Positions 24,409 through 31,873 of a stretch of 64,000 nucleotides of DNA are shown here, piece after piece (the first letter of the stretch is position 1; each line of letters opens with the position of its first letter). The notes under the pieces are model-generated. The model searched no databases. It was not told the origin of the DNA and was given only the letters and a program-made list of their open reading frames with translations. The stretch comes from Fodinicola acaciae. GTDB lineage: Bacteria > Actinomycetota > Actinomycetes > Mycobacteriales > HKI-0501. Where the stretch lies: assembly GCF_010993745.1 (NCBI RefSeq), contig NZ_WOTN01000004.1, positions 434,001 through 498,000 of the forward strand, read 5' to 3'. The translations under genes were made by a program, and so were the position numbers.

Positions 24409-25162
24409 GTGGGTGGGTAGGGTGCCTCTGGATGTGGCTCCGCCTCGGTATGTCGTGATCGTGAACACGATCCAGCAGCGCGTCGAGGACGGCACCTACC
24501 CGCCCGGCTCCATGCTTCCCAGTGAAGCCCAGCTCAGCGACGAGTTCTCCGTCTCCCGCGTGACCGTGGTACGCGCGCTGTCCATCCTGGCTCAGGACGG
24601 CTGGGTCGAGGCGCAGCATGGACGCGGACGGATCGTACGCGGTCGCCCCCGACCGAAAGTCGAGGCGCTGCCCGGCTACGTCTCGGACGCGCTTGACGGC
24701 AACGAGTCCGGCACCACCGCCGGCATTGCCGTGTTGGAAACCCGCCGCGTGCAGTGCCCTCAACGGATCGCGTCCGCGCTCCAAGTCCCAGCCGGTACGC
24801 CGACCGTGGCCCGGCGACGGCTCGTGACGGTCGCCGAAGTCGGAGCCGTTGAGCTGTCCACGGTGTACATCACTGTGGAAAACGCCGGGCGTACCGACCT
24901 GGAATCCTCCGCGCCGCTCTCCGGCGGAGTCCTCGATCATTTGCGGCAGCGCAAAGAAATCTCGTTCGGGCAAGCCACTGAGATCGTGTCTGCACGGGCG
25001 GCTACGGCCGACGAGGCACGCACTCTGGAGATCGAGCGCCGTTCACCCGTACTGACCGCGCTCGTGATCGCCTACGACCGCTCCAACGCGCCCGTGGTCG
25101 CCATCGACAGCGTCTACGCGCCGACGCGCCAGGAACTCGAAAGCACATATCTGCTGCCCTGA
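24395..25162 (+). CDS. GntR-family regulator (KorSA-like repressor of the element)
   Basis: A 255-residue GntR/HutC-type regulator. The winged helix is at about residues 18-85 (VEDGTYPPGSMLPSEAQLSDEFSVSRVTVVRALSILAQDGWVE) and the C-terminal UTRA effector domain at about 90-250. In pSAM2 the KorSA homologue represses the pra gene and thereby replication and transfer. The palindromes at 24378 and 25205 fit binding at its own start and at the downstream operon. The operators suggest that it holds the element in the integrated state. Confidence 0.87.
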   Translation: MSPRRWVGRVPLDVAPPRYVVIVNTIQQRVEDGTYPPGSMLPSEAQLSDEFSVSRVTVVRALSILAQDGWVEAQHGRGRIVRGRPRPKVEALPGYVSDALDGNESGTTAGIAVLETRRVQCPQRIASALQVPAGTPTVARRRLVTVAEVGAVELSTVYITVENAGRTDLESSAPLSGGVLDHLRQRKEISFGQATEIVSARAATADEARTLEIERRSPVLTALVIAYDRSNAPVVAIDSVYAPTRQELESTYLLP

Positions 25163-25204
25163 CTGGCGGAATGTACCGCTTGCGCTTCTCGATCCCTCCA
25201 TGCA

Positions 25205-25259
25205 CTTGACAAGTCGAGTTGTTCACATGCTAAAGTCAACTCGACAACACAAGTTGTCG
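25205..25259 (+). promoter_or_regulatory. operator/promoter of the element's transfer-replication operon
   Basis: CTTGACAAGTCGAG (25205-25218) is one base away from the palindrome at 24378 and includes a -35-like TTGACA. A second dyad, CGACAA-N6-TTGTCG, lies at 25242-25259, with an AT-rich -10-like patch (TAAAGT) between them. The first gene of the operon begins 26 bp later, with GGAGG. Confidence 0.7.
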
Positions 25260-25284
25260 TCCAGACGTACGACCTGGAGGAATC

Positions 25285-25743
25285 ATGGCGGTTCAGAACA
25301 GGCACCGGTTCAGCGAGGCTCAGGCCGTGGTGTTTGAGCGGGGGCTTCTGCTCTGCGGGGAGGTCGAGGCGGACACCGAGTTTCAGTCGCGGGATGAGCG
25401 GGCGGCGGGTCGTCCGGTGCGGCAGCGGGTGGACGAGGTGACTGGCAAGCGGCAGTGGAAGGGCATCTTCATCGACCAGTCCGCCGGCAAGGCCAAGAAT
25501 CACTCGATCGAGATCACCTTCCTGGCGGACGTGCAGCCGGTCCCGGCCAGCAACGGGGAAACGGTGCTGGGGATGCGGCCGGTGGAGCTGGAGGGCTTGC
25601 AGGTCTCGCCCCGGCTGGTCGGTCAGGGTGAGTACAAGGGCATTGGCTGGGCATACTTCGCGACCGGGTTCAAGCAGCCGGCGACCAGTGCGGCCAAGAC
25701 GGCCGGCAAGGCGTCCGCCGACACGGCTGGAGCGCGGTCGTGA
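25285..25743 (+). CDS. hypothetical protein, first gene of the element operon
   Basis: A 152-residue protein starting MAVQNRHRFSEAQAVVFERG, with a central HSIEITFLADVQPVPASNGE and a C-terminal Ala/Lys/Thr-rich tail (KPATSA-like) suggestive of a flexible end. No recognised domain. It occupies the position of the pra/small plasmid genes in pSAM2-like elements, immediately after the repressor-controlled promoter. It overlaps the next GTG start (GTGA). Confidence 0.6.
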   Translation: MAVQNRHRFSEAQAVVFERGLLLCGEVEADTEFQSRDERAAGRPVRQRVDEVTGKRQWKGIFIDQSAGKAKNHSIEITFLADVQPVPASNGETVLGMRPVELEGLQVSPRLVGQGEYKGIGWAYFATGFKQPATSAAKTAGKASADTAGARS

Positions 25744-26081
25744 CTGGCGGGAGTGTCGACCTAGTCGAGGTGAACCGGGCCGCCATGGTTGATGCGGTGG
25801 TCGATGTGGTGACGACCACCTGTGACCTGACCGTGGTGAGCGCGCGGGTGGTGCACGGCTCGGACGTGGCGGATATGGCGCGGTCCAAGGAGGCTTGTGA
25901 GCTGCTTGTGCGGGCTACACACAGGCTCGCGATGCTGCTCTATCCCGGTTCTTTCGGCATTCCGACAGACGATGGAAACGCCTTCTGGGAGCGGTTGCGT
26001 AACGCCGCCCTGGATAGGGGCTCGTTCCTCTCGGAAAAGCAGCCAGTGGGAGTGCGTACGTCGACGGCGGCGGCGTCATGA
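25740..26081 (+). CDS. hypothetical element protein
   Basis: A 113-residue helical protein (VNRAAMVDAVVDVVTTTCDL, ACELLVRATHRLAMLLYPGS). It shares the A-x-L-L-(F/Y)-P-G pattern with the next gene product (ALAELLFPGLREYE), so the two are probably distant paralogues. It starts at a GTG inside the previous gene and ends in the next start (ATGA). Function unknown. Confidence 0.6.
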   Translation: MTGGSVDLVEVNRAAMVDAVVDVVTTTCDLTVVSARVVHGSDVADMARSKEACELLVRATHRLAMLLYPGSFGIPTDDGNAFWERLRNAALDRGSFLSEKQPVGVRTSTAAAS

Positions 26082-26404
26082 CCAACGGCCGCAGAAAAAA
26101 CGACCTCGATCACACCGTCGTGGCGATGGCCGTGGTGGAGATGGTGGCCTGCACGCGGGCGGTGGGCCAGGCGTGGCGGGTCAACGTGCACGGCATGTCC
26201 AGTGACGCTCGCGGCCGGCTGCTGCACAACGCCGCCAACATCGAGGCAAAGCAGGCGCACGCGTTGGCAGAGCTGCTGTTTCCGGGACTGCGGGAGTACG
26301 AAACCAAAGCCGCGCTCCGGACCGCGCTGCTGACCCGCGTACGGACGCCGGTCGAGCAGGACATCCCGTCCGTCCACCCAGTGATGAGTCACCAGCCCGG
26401 TTGA
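26078..26404 (+). CDS. hypothetical element protein
   Basis: A 108-residue helical protein (HTVVAMAVVEMVACTRAVGQ, NIEAKQAHALAELLFPGL). It is similar in layout to the preceding 113-residue protein and overlaps it by four bases. No membrane segment or known domain. It is followed by a 109-bp gap before the zinc-ribbon gene. Confidence 0.6.
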   Translation: MTNGRRKNDLDHTVVAMAVVEMVACTRAVGQAWRVNVHGMSSDARGRLLHNAANIEAKQAHALAELLFPGLREYETKAALRTALLTRVRTPVEQDIPSVHPVMSHQPG

Positions 26405-26513
26405 TGGCTGGTGCGCGAGGACGGGGCCGGGTCAGTTTGACGGCCGGTCCGGTCCCGGTCCTCGCACACGGTGCAACCACACAACATCGCCTCCGCACGA
26501 GGTGAGAAAGCGA

Positions 26514-26717
26514 GTGTCTGGCATGGGTAAGGGTAAACGGGGACCGGCACGGGGTAGCCGGTGCGGTCGCTGCGGCGCGATGGTGACTGGCCTGGACAAA
26601 GGGGCGGCGTGCCAGTCCTGCGCCGATCAGCTGACCTTTGAGGCGTTGGGCCGTACCCGGGGAAAGTTCGTCTCGGTCGGCTGGCCGACTGCCCGCACTC
26701 ACGGCGGTGCCCTGTGA
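26514..26717 (+). CDS. small zinc-ribbon protein
   Basis: A 67-residue basic protein with CGRCGAMVTGLDKGAACQSC, two CxxC pairs forming a zinc ribbon, and a Lys/Arg-rich N-terminus. The GTG at 26514 has GAGGTGAG nine bases upstream; a GTG at 26502 and an ATG at 26523 are alternatives. The stop overlaps the start of the translocase gene, so it belongs to the same operon. It may help recognise element DNA. Confidence 0.6.
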   Translation: MSGMGKGKRGPARGSRCGRCGAMVTGLDKGAACQSCADQLTFEALGRTRGKFVSVGWPTARTHGGAL

Positions 26718-28321
26718 TTGGGCCGCGCGGGGCCAAGCAGACGACCGGCTTGGTGGTCGTTCCCGAAGACCAAGTACGCGGCAAGTGGGCTGTCCCGCTG
26801 GCCATCCTGCGGGCTCTGGGCCGACTGGTGCGGTGGGTGGTCATGCATCCGGTGGACGTGGCCGCGCTGCTCGGGTTGGGGTGGTTGTGGGTCCAGCACA
26901 GCTGGCAGGCCCCGGTGATCGCGGTCGGCCTCGTCGGCCTGGCGCTCACCGGGTGGGCGGTCTGGAAACCAGCTTTGTTTCACCGGTTCGCGTTGTGGCC
27001 GGTGATCTCGCGGTTTCGGCACATGTGGAAATACCAGATCCGCTGGCGGCCCGCGATGACCCTGTGCAAGCTGGACGCGACCTACGACCGGCAGCAATAC
27101 CTGCCAAAGCTGGTGTGGGTAGCCGCGAATCGGTGGGTCGACAAGGTCACCGTTCGCATGTTGATGGGCCAAAAACCCGGCCACTACACGTACAAGGCTG
27201 AAGAACTGGCACGGACGTTCGGTGTCCGTGAGTGCCGGATCTCCTCGGCCCCGCCGATCGCGCCGGACCGTACCGGGCGGTTCGCGTGGCTGCTGCGGCT
27301 GCTCGACCGGGTCCGGTACCGGGATCATCCTGACCGCGTCGTGCTGACGTTGATCAAGCGGGACCGGCTGGCCAGAACCGTTATGCCGCTGCACATTCCA
27401 CGCGTGCCGAACCTGCGGGCACTGCCGGTCGCGGTACGTGAGGACGGCGCGCTTTACACGCTTCGGCTGGCCGGGTCGCACGTGCTGGTCGCCGGCGCCA
27501 CCGGATCAGGCAAAGGCTCAGTGATCTGGTCAGTCATCCGCTCCCTGGCCGGCGCGGTGCATGACGGGTGGGTTCAGCTGTGGGTCATCGACCCCAAAGG
27601 CGGCATGGAACTGGCCTTTGGCCGGTCGCTGTTTCACCGGTTCTGCTACGGCGAGGACGACACGGCCGACCCTGACCGTAAACGCTCGTATGAGATCGCC
27701 TACGCCGAGTTTCTGGAAGATCTCGTGGTCGAGATGCAAGGCAGGCAAGCGAAACTACGCGGGGTCGCGCGGGATCACACGCCGAGCAAGGACAGCCCGG
27801 CGATTGTCGTGATCATCGATGAGCTGGCCTCGCTGACCGCGTACGTCATCGATCGCGAGGCCAAGAAACGCATCGCGGCCGCATTGGCGCTGCTGGCATC
27901 CCAAGGCCGCGCGGTCGGCATCGACCTGCTGGCCGCGTTGCAGGACCCGCGCAAAGAGGTGCTGCCGTTCCGGGACCTGTTCCCGACCCGCATCGCGCTG
28001 CGACTGGTCGAAGACGGCCAGGTCGACCTGGTGCTCGGCGACGGCGCCAGGGACCGCGGCGCGTACGCCGACCTCATCGACGCCACCGGACAAGAAGGCG
28101 TCGCCTACGTCGTGCTGGACGGCATGCCCGAACCAGTACGGCTGCGGTTCGGGTGGATCACCGATGACGAGATTCACCGCGTCGCGGCCTGGTACGCACC
28201 CGGCCGGCGCAACACGTACGCGGAGCTGGCAGCGATGGACGGCGACCACGCGGGACCTGGCGTCATCGACTCCACCACGGTCGAGTTCCCTCGGCCGGAG
28301 TTCGGGGACGCTGGCGAATGA
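26714..28321 (+). CDS. FtsK/SpoIIIE-type DNA translocase (TraSA/TraB-like transfer protein)
   Basis: A 535-residue membrane-anchored ATPase. Two hydrophobic helices lie at about residues 48-85 (VAALLGLGWLWV, VIAVGLVGLALTGWAVW). The motor domain follows with Walker A GATGSGKGS (about 260) and Walker B IVVIIDELASL. In Streptomyces elements this single protein moves double-stranded DNA between hyphae in place of a type IV system. It overlaps the zinc-ribbon gene before it and the Rep gene after it by four bases each. Confidence 0.9.
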   Translation: MIGPRGAKQTTGLVVVPEDQVRGKWAVPLAILRALGRLVRWVVMHPVDVAALLGLGWLWVQHSWQAPVIAVGLVGLALTGWAVWKPALFHRFALWPVISRFRHMWKYQIRWRPAMTLCKLDATYDRQQYLPKLVWVAANRWVDKVTVRMLMGQKPGHYTYKAEELARTFGVRECRISSAPPIAPDRTGRFAWLLRLLDRVRYRDHPDRVVLTLIKRDRLARTVMPLHIPRVPNLRALPVAVREDGALYTLRLAGSHVLVAGATGSGKGSVIWSVIRSLAGAVHDGWVQLWVIDPKGGMELAFGRSLFHRFCYGEDDTADPDRKRSYEIAYAEFLEDLVVEMQGRQAKLRGVARDHTPSKDSPAIVVIIDELASLTAYVIDREAKKRIAAALALLASQGRAVGIDLLAALQDPRKEVLPFRDLFPTRIALRLVEDGQVDLVLGDGARDRGAYADLIDATGQEGVAYVVLDGMPEPVRLRFGWITDDEIHRVAAWYAPGRRNTYAELAAMDGDHAGPGVIDSTTVEFPRPEFGDAGE

Positions 28322-30000
28322 CAGAGGACTCGGGGAATCCTTCTATGACAACGAAGTCTGACCCTCATGACCGGAACCTGTCCCGCATAGAACGGGCCAG
28401 AATGCCGCTAGCCAAAGAAGTGTTGGAATCCGTCGCGCTGCAATTCGGCGTGTGCGTACGACCGATGGCCATGCGGCGCATAGACACCACCACCGGCACC
28501 ACAGAAATTATCCCGGTGCCGTGTGGCGCCCGGCTGGCCAGCAAATGCGAGCCGTGCGCCAAACGGGCTAAGGCTCTGCGGCTGGCACAGTGCCGCGAGG
28601 GTTGGCACCTAGCCGACGAACCGCCGCTGGAGTCCGACGACCCGACCGAATTGCAGCAGCAGCTGGCGACGGCCCGTGCTGACGCGCAGAGCCATCGTGA
28701 CGAGTTGGCCGGGCAGCTTGGGGCCGATCACCCCGAGGTCGCGGAGCTGGACGTCCAGCTGGCCGAGGTCGACGAGCAACTGCGGCAGGCTGGCGTACGC
28801 GGCACCCTGACCGACAAACCGGCACGCCGGACTCGCTCGACCAAACGGCGCCAGGATGCCGCCGAGCTGCCTCGGCTGCCCGTCGACAAACGCACGGTTG
28901 GCCGGACCTACACGGCGAACGACGGCACGGTCTGGCGTCCGTCGATGTTCATCACGCTGACCTGTGACTCGTACGGCCGGGTCGGTCCGGATGGTGCGCC
29001 GGTTGATCCGTCCAGCTACGACTACCGGCGTGCCGCTCGGGATGCCATCCATTTCCCGAAGCTGGTTGACCGGTTCTGGCAGAACCTTCGCCGCGCGGTC
29101 GGCTGGGACGTGCAGTACTTCGCCTCTCTGGAACCACAACGCCGGCTGGCGCCGCACCTGCACGCGGCAATTCGCGGGACCATTCCGCGGACTGCCATCA
29201 AGCAAGTTGCAGCTGCCACGTATCACCAGGTGTGGTGGCCGGCCTGCGACGAACCGCGTTACCTGCCGGGGCATCTCCCGGTTTGGGACGGCGAGCTGGC
29301 CGCGTACGTCGACCCCGACAACGGCGACCAGCTCACGACCTGGGATCAGGCGCTCGATGACATCGGTGAGGATGACGAGCCGGCGCACGTCGTACGGTTC
29401 GGCGCGCAGGTCGACGCCAAAGGAGTCGAGGCCGGCACCGAACGGGCCAACCTGCTCATCGGCTACCTGGGCAAATACCTGACAAAGCAGCTGGACGAGT
29501 GCCACGAAGCGATCACCGACCGACAGAAAGCGCACCTCGACCGGTACGCGGACGCGCTCCGCTTCGAGCCGTGCTCGCCGACCTGCGCCAACTGGCTCAT
29601 GTACGGCGTACAACCGAAAAACAGCCGGCCCGGGCTGGCTCCCGGACACTGCAAAGGCCGCGCACACAAAAGGGCCACGCTCGGGTTCGGTGGCCGGCGC
29701 GTACTGCTCTCGCGCAAGTGGTCCGGCAAGACACTCACTGACACCCGCAACGACCGGCGCCGCTGGGTGCTCGGCATGATCCAGAAACTCCAACAGCACG
29801 GCGGCGACCAGGCGCACGTCGAGGTTTCGGCAACCGAGAACCCCGACCGGTACGCCTGGGAACGACTGTCCACATCGGACACCGATGCCATCGGCCGTAG
29901 GCAGCTGCTCATGCACGCCATCGCCGACCGGCAACGATGGCGCCGCGAGCTCGACCAGGCGCAGGCACTCGCGGCCGGACAGCCGGAGGTGGCGGCATGA
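28318..30000 (+). CDS. RepSA-like replication initiator
   Basis: A 560-residue rolling-circle initiator. It has an N-terminal zinc cluster (CGARLASKCEPCAKRAKALRLAQC), a central helical linker, and the HUH nuclease region with the metal motif PHLHAAIRG and the probable nicking tyrosine in IGYLGKYLTKQ. The family replicates pSAM2-type elements after excision. The origin is often inside or next to this gene but could not be located. The stop overlaps the excisionase start (ATGA). Confidence 0.88.
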   Translation: MTEDSGNPSMTTKSDPHDRNLSRIERARMPLAKEVLESVALQFGVCVRPMAMRRIDTTTGTTEIIPVPCGARLASKCEPCAKRAKALRLAQCREGWHLADEPPLESDDPTELQQQLATARADAQSHRDELAGQLGADHPEVAELDVQLAEVDEQLRQAGVRGTLTDKPARRTRSTKRRQDAAELPRLPVDKRTVGRTYTANDGTVWRPSMFITLTCDSYGRVGPDGAPVDPSSYDYRRAARDAIHFPKLVDRFWQNLRRAVGWDVQYFASLEPQRRLAPHLHAAIRGTIPRTAIKQVAAATYHQVWWPACDEPRYLPGHLPVWDGELAAYVDPDNGDQLTTWDQALDDIGEDDEPAHVVRFGAQVDAKGVEAGTERANLLIGYLGKYLTKQLDECHEAITDRQKAHLDRYADALRFEPCSPTCANWLMYGVQPKNSRPGLAPGHCKGRAHKRATLGFGGRRVLLSRKWSGKTLTDTRNDRRRWVLGMIQKLQQHGGDQAHVEVSATENPDRYAWERLSTSDTDAIGRRQLLMHAIADRQRWRRELDQAQALAAGQPEVAA

Positions 30001-30233
30001 CCACCGACAAGCTTTCGGCAGTAGATGGCGGCTCGACGCCTGGACTGCTGCTGACCGTGGAAGAAGCGGCGAAGCGGCTGCGGATTGGCCGGACGCTGAT
30101 GTACGCGCTCATCCGGTCGGGAGAGGTGGAGTCCATCCCGGTTGGTCGGCTGCGCCGGATTCCGGCTGAGTGCCTGGACGAGTACGTCAAGCGCGCTCGC
30201 GCGGCCAACCGCTCGAAGAATTCTGCGGCATAG
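29997..30233 (+). CDS. xis: excisionase (MerR-like helix-turn-helix, Xis)
   Basis: A 78-residue protein with the compact winged helix-turn-helix of AlpA/Xis proteins: LLTVEEAAKRLRIGRTLMYALIRSGEVESIPVGRLRRIPAECLDEYVKR. It directs the integrase towards excision. It is translationally coupled to rep and lies 9 bp before the integrase gene, the standard xis-int order. Confidence 0.9.
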   Translation: MTTDKLSAVDGGSTPGLLLTVEEAAKRLRIGRTLMYALIRSGEVESIPVGRLRRIPAECLDEYVKRARAANRSKNSAA

Positions 30234-30242
30234 GGGGAGCCC

Positions 30243-31502
30243 ATGAAGCGGAACGCAAACGGTGAATCGACCGTATATGAAGGAAAAGACGGCCGGTGGC
30301 ACGGACGAGTGACTGTCGGTGTGAGGGATGACGGAAGCGCCGACCGGCGTCATGTCAGTCGGAAGACGGAAAAGGCGGTCCGTGCTGCCGTCCGCAAGTT
30401 GGAGAGCGATCGCGATTCCGGCAAGGTCAAGAAGGCCGGCAGGACTCCGACCGTGGAGAAATGGCTGCTGCACTGGCTGGAGAACATCGCTGCGCTGTCG
30501 GTCAAGTCGTCCAGCTACGAGGCGTATCGCGTCGCTGTGCATGTCCACCTGGTCCCCGGCATCGGTAAGCACCGGTTGGACAAGTTGGAGCCGGATCACC
30601 TGGAGCGCTTCTACGCGAAGATGATCAGGTCAGGTAGCAAACCGGGTACGGCTCATCAGGCTCACCGCACTATCCGGACAGCGCTCGGCCAAGCTGTCCG
30701 GCGCGGCTACATCACGAGCAACCCTGCGGCAATCGCCACGCCGCCCCGGCTGACTGAAGAAGAGGTGGACCCGTACTCGGTCGCTGAGGTGCAGCGCATT
30801 CTCGCTGCGGCGGCCAACCATCGGAACAGTGCACGGTGGGCTGTCGCTCTGGCGCTGGGGCTCCGGCAGGGCGAGGTGCTGGGGCTGAAGTGGACGGATG
30901 TAGATCTCGGCAACGGCACGATGGTCATCCGGCGGTCTCGCGTACGACCGAAGTACGAGCACGGTTGCGGCGGTGACTGCGGCCGGAAGCCTGGCTACTG
31001 CAAGCAGAAGCGACAGATCCGACCGGACACTGACGACACGAAGTCACGGGCTGGTCGACGTACGGTCGGTCTGCCTGGCGAGCTGGTGACGCTGCTCCAG
31101 AAGCATCGGGACGAGCAGGACCAGGAGCGCGAGAACTCTCGGCAGTTGTGGACTGACGGCGGCTGGGTCTTCGCGACGCGGACCGGCGGGCCGCTCAACC
31201 CGAACACCGACTATCGCGAGTGGAAGCACCTCATCCACGAGGCCGGCGTACGGGATGCGCGGCTGCATGACGCTCGCCACACGGCGGCTACAGCGTTGCT
31301 GATCCTCGGCGTGCCGGAGCGGGCTGTCATGGATCTGATGGGCTGGTCCAGTACGTCCATGGCCAAGCGCTACCAGCATGTCACCGGACAGATCCGCCAG
31401 GACATCGCGGCGCAGCTCAACGGTCTGATCTGGCAGACGAAGAAGGCGAAGAAGAAGGCCGGCAAGAAGAAGGCCAAGAAGCGCAAGGCCGACGACAAAT
31501 GA
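30243..31502 (+). CDS. int: tyrosine recombinase/integrase of the element
   Basis: A 419-residue integrase. An N-terminal AP2-like arm domain (NGESTVYEGKDGRWHGRVTV) is followed by a core-binding SAM-like domain (about 65-150) and the catalytic domain. Catalytic residues are Arg in LALGLRQGEVLGLKW, His-x-x-Arg in LHDARHTAATALL and Tyr in STSMAKRYQHV. The C-terminus is a Lys-rich tail. It ends 76 bp from the tRNA-Ser gene, whose 3' part is the attachment core. Confidence 0.94.
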   Translation: MKRNANGESTVYEGKDGRWHGRVTVGVRDDGSADRRHVSRKTEKAVRAAVRKLESDRDSGKVKKAGRTPTVEKWLLHWLENIAALSVKSSSYEAYRVAVHVHLVPGIGKHRLDKLEPDHLERFYAKMIRSGSKPGTAHQAHRTIRTALGQAVRRGYITSNPAAIATPPRLTEEEVDPYSVAEVQRILAAAANHRNSARWAVALALGLRQGEVLGLKWTDVDLGNGTMVIRRSRVRPKYEHGCGGDCGRKPGYCKQKRQIRPDTDDTKSRAGRRTVGLPGELVTLLQKHRDEQDQERENSRQLWTDGGWVFATRTGGPLNPNTDYREWKHLIHEAGVRDARLHDARHTAATALLILGVPERAVMDLMGWSSTSMAKRYQHVTGQIRQDIAAQLNGLIWQTKKAKKKAGKKKAKKRKADDK

Positions 31503-31527
31503 GACCAAAACTGAGACCAGAACGACG

Positions 31528-31563
31528 AACGCCGGTCAGCCCGTACGAAGGCTGGCCGGCGTT
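31528..31563 (+). terminator. integrase terminator
   Basis: A stem of AACGCCGGTCAGCC and GGCTGGCCGGCGTT (one G-T pair) with an 8-nt loop, 25 bp after the integrase stop. A related stem lies at 17474-17507 beside the left attachment site. Confidence 0.75.
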
Positions 31564-31574
31564 TGGCCTGGTGA

Positions 31575-31635
31575 GGCGTGGCGGAGGATACGAGATTCGA
31601 ACTCGTGAGGGGTTGCCCCCAACACGCTTTCCAAG
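31575..31635. repeat. right attachment site (61-bp direct repeat)
   Basis: Identical to 17508-17568. Here it is continuous with the 5' half of tRNA-Ser, so integration restored a complete tRNA on this side. Confidence 0.93.
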
Positions 31636-31666
31636 CGTGCGCCCTAGGCCTCTAGGCGAATCCTCC
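31579..31666 (-). tRNA. tRNA-Ser (anticodon GGA), integration target
   Basis: An 88-nt minus-strand class II tRNA. The acceptor is GGAGGAT/ATCCTCC, the anticodon arm is CACGC-TTGGAAA-GCGTG with GGA, a long variable arm (TTGGGGGCAACCCCT) follows, and the CCA is encoded. Its 3' part equals the attachment core of the element. Confidence 0.96.
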
Positions 31667-31735
31667 GTCGGACATCCTACCGACCGTGGTGAGCGGCGGC
31701 CGAGGCGGGCAGTGTCGGAGGCGCGAGGTAAGCTG

Positions 31736-31832
31736 ATGACCAGCCCCTCGTGCGGCGTGCATCCTGTGAACTCCCCCAGGGCCGGAAGGCAGCAAGGGTA
31801 AGCGGGCTCTGGCGGGTGCGCGGGGGGCCCTT
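31736..31832 (+). ncRNA. ffs: signal recognition particle RNA (small bacterial type)
   Basis: The conserved apical helix is present (CCAGGGCCGGAAGGCAGCAA, about 31778-31797), flanked by complementary GC-rich arms (CCCCTCGTGCG and TGCGCGGGGGG). The gene lies directly upstream of dnaX, its usual place in actinobacteria. Both ends are estimates. Confidence 0.88.
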
Positions 31833-31873
31833 ACGTTCAGCCGACCCGACAGGCAAGAGGGAGGCGGCGTTCA

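Larger units (their letters stand above)
17508..31635. mobile_element. actinomycete integrative and conjugative element (AICE, pSAM2-like) in tRNA-Ser(GGA)
   Basis: The element is bounded by a 61-bp direct repeat. It carries, in order on the right half, a GntR/KorSA-like repressor, four small plasmid-type genes, an FtsK/TraSA-like translocase, a RepSA-like HUH initiator, excisionase and tyrosine integrase, the module set of AICEs that replicate by rolling circle and transfer double-stranded DNA. The left 7 kb is cargo with lower GC and unrelated small genes. All core genes look intact, so it may still excise. Confidence 0.92.
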
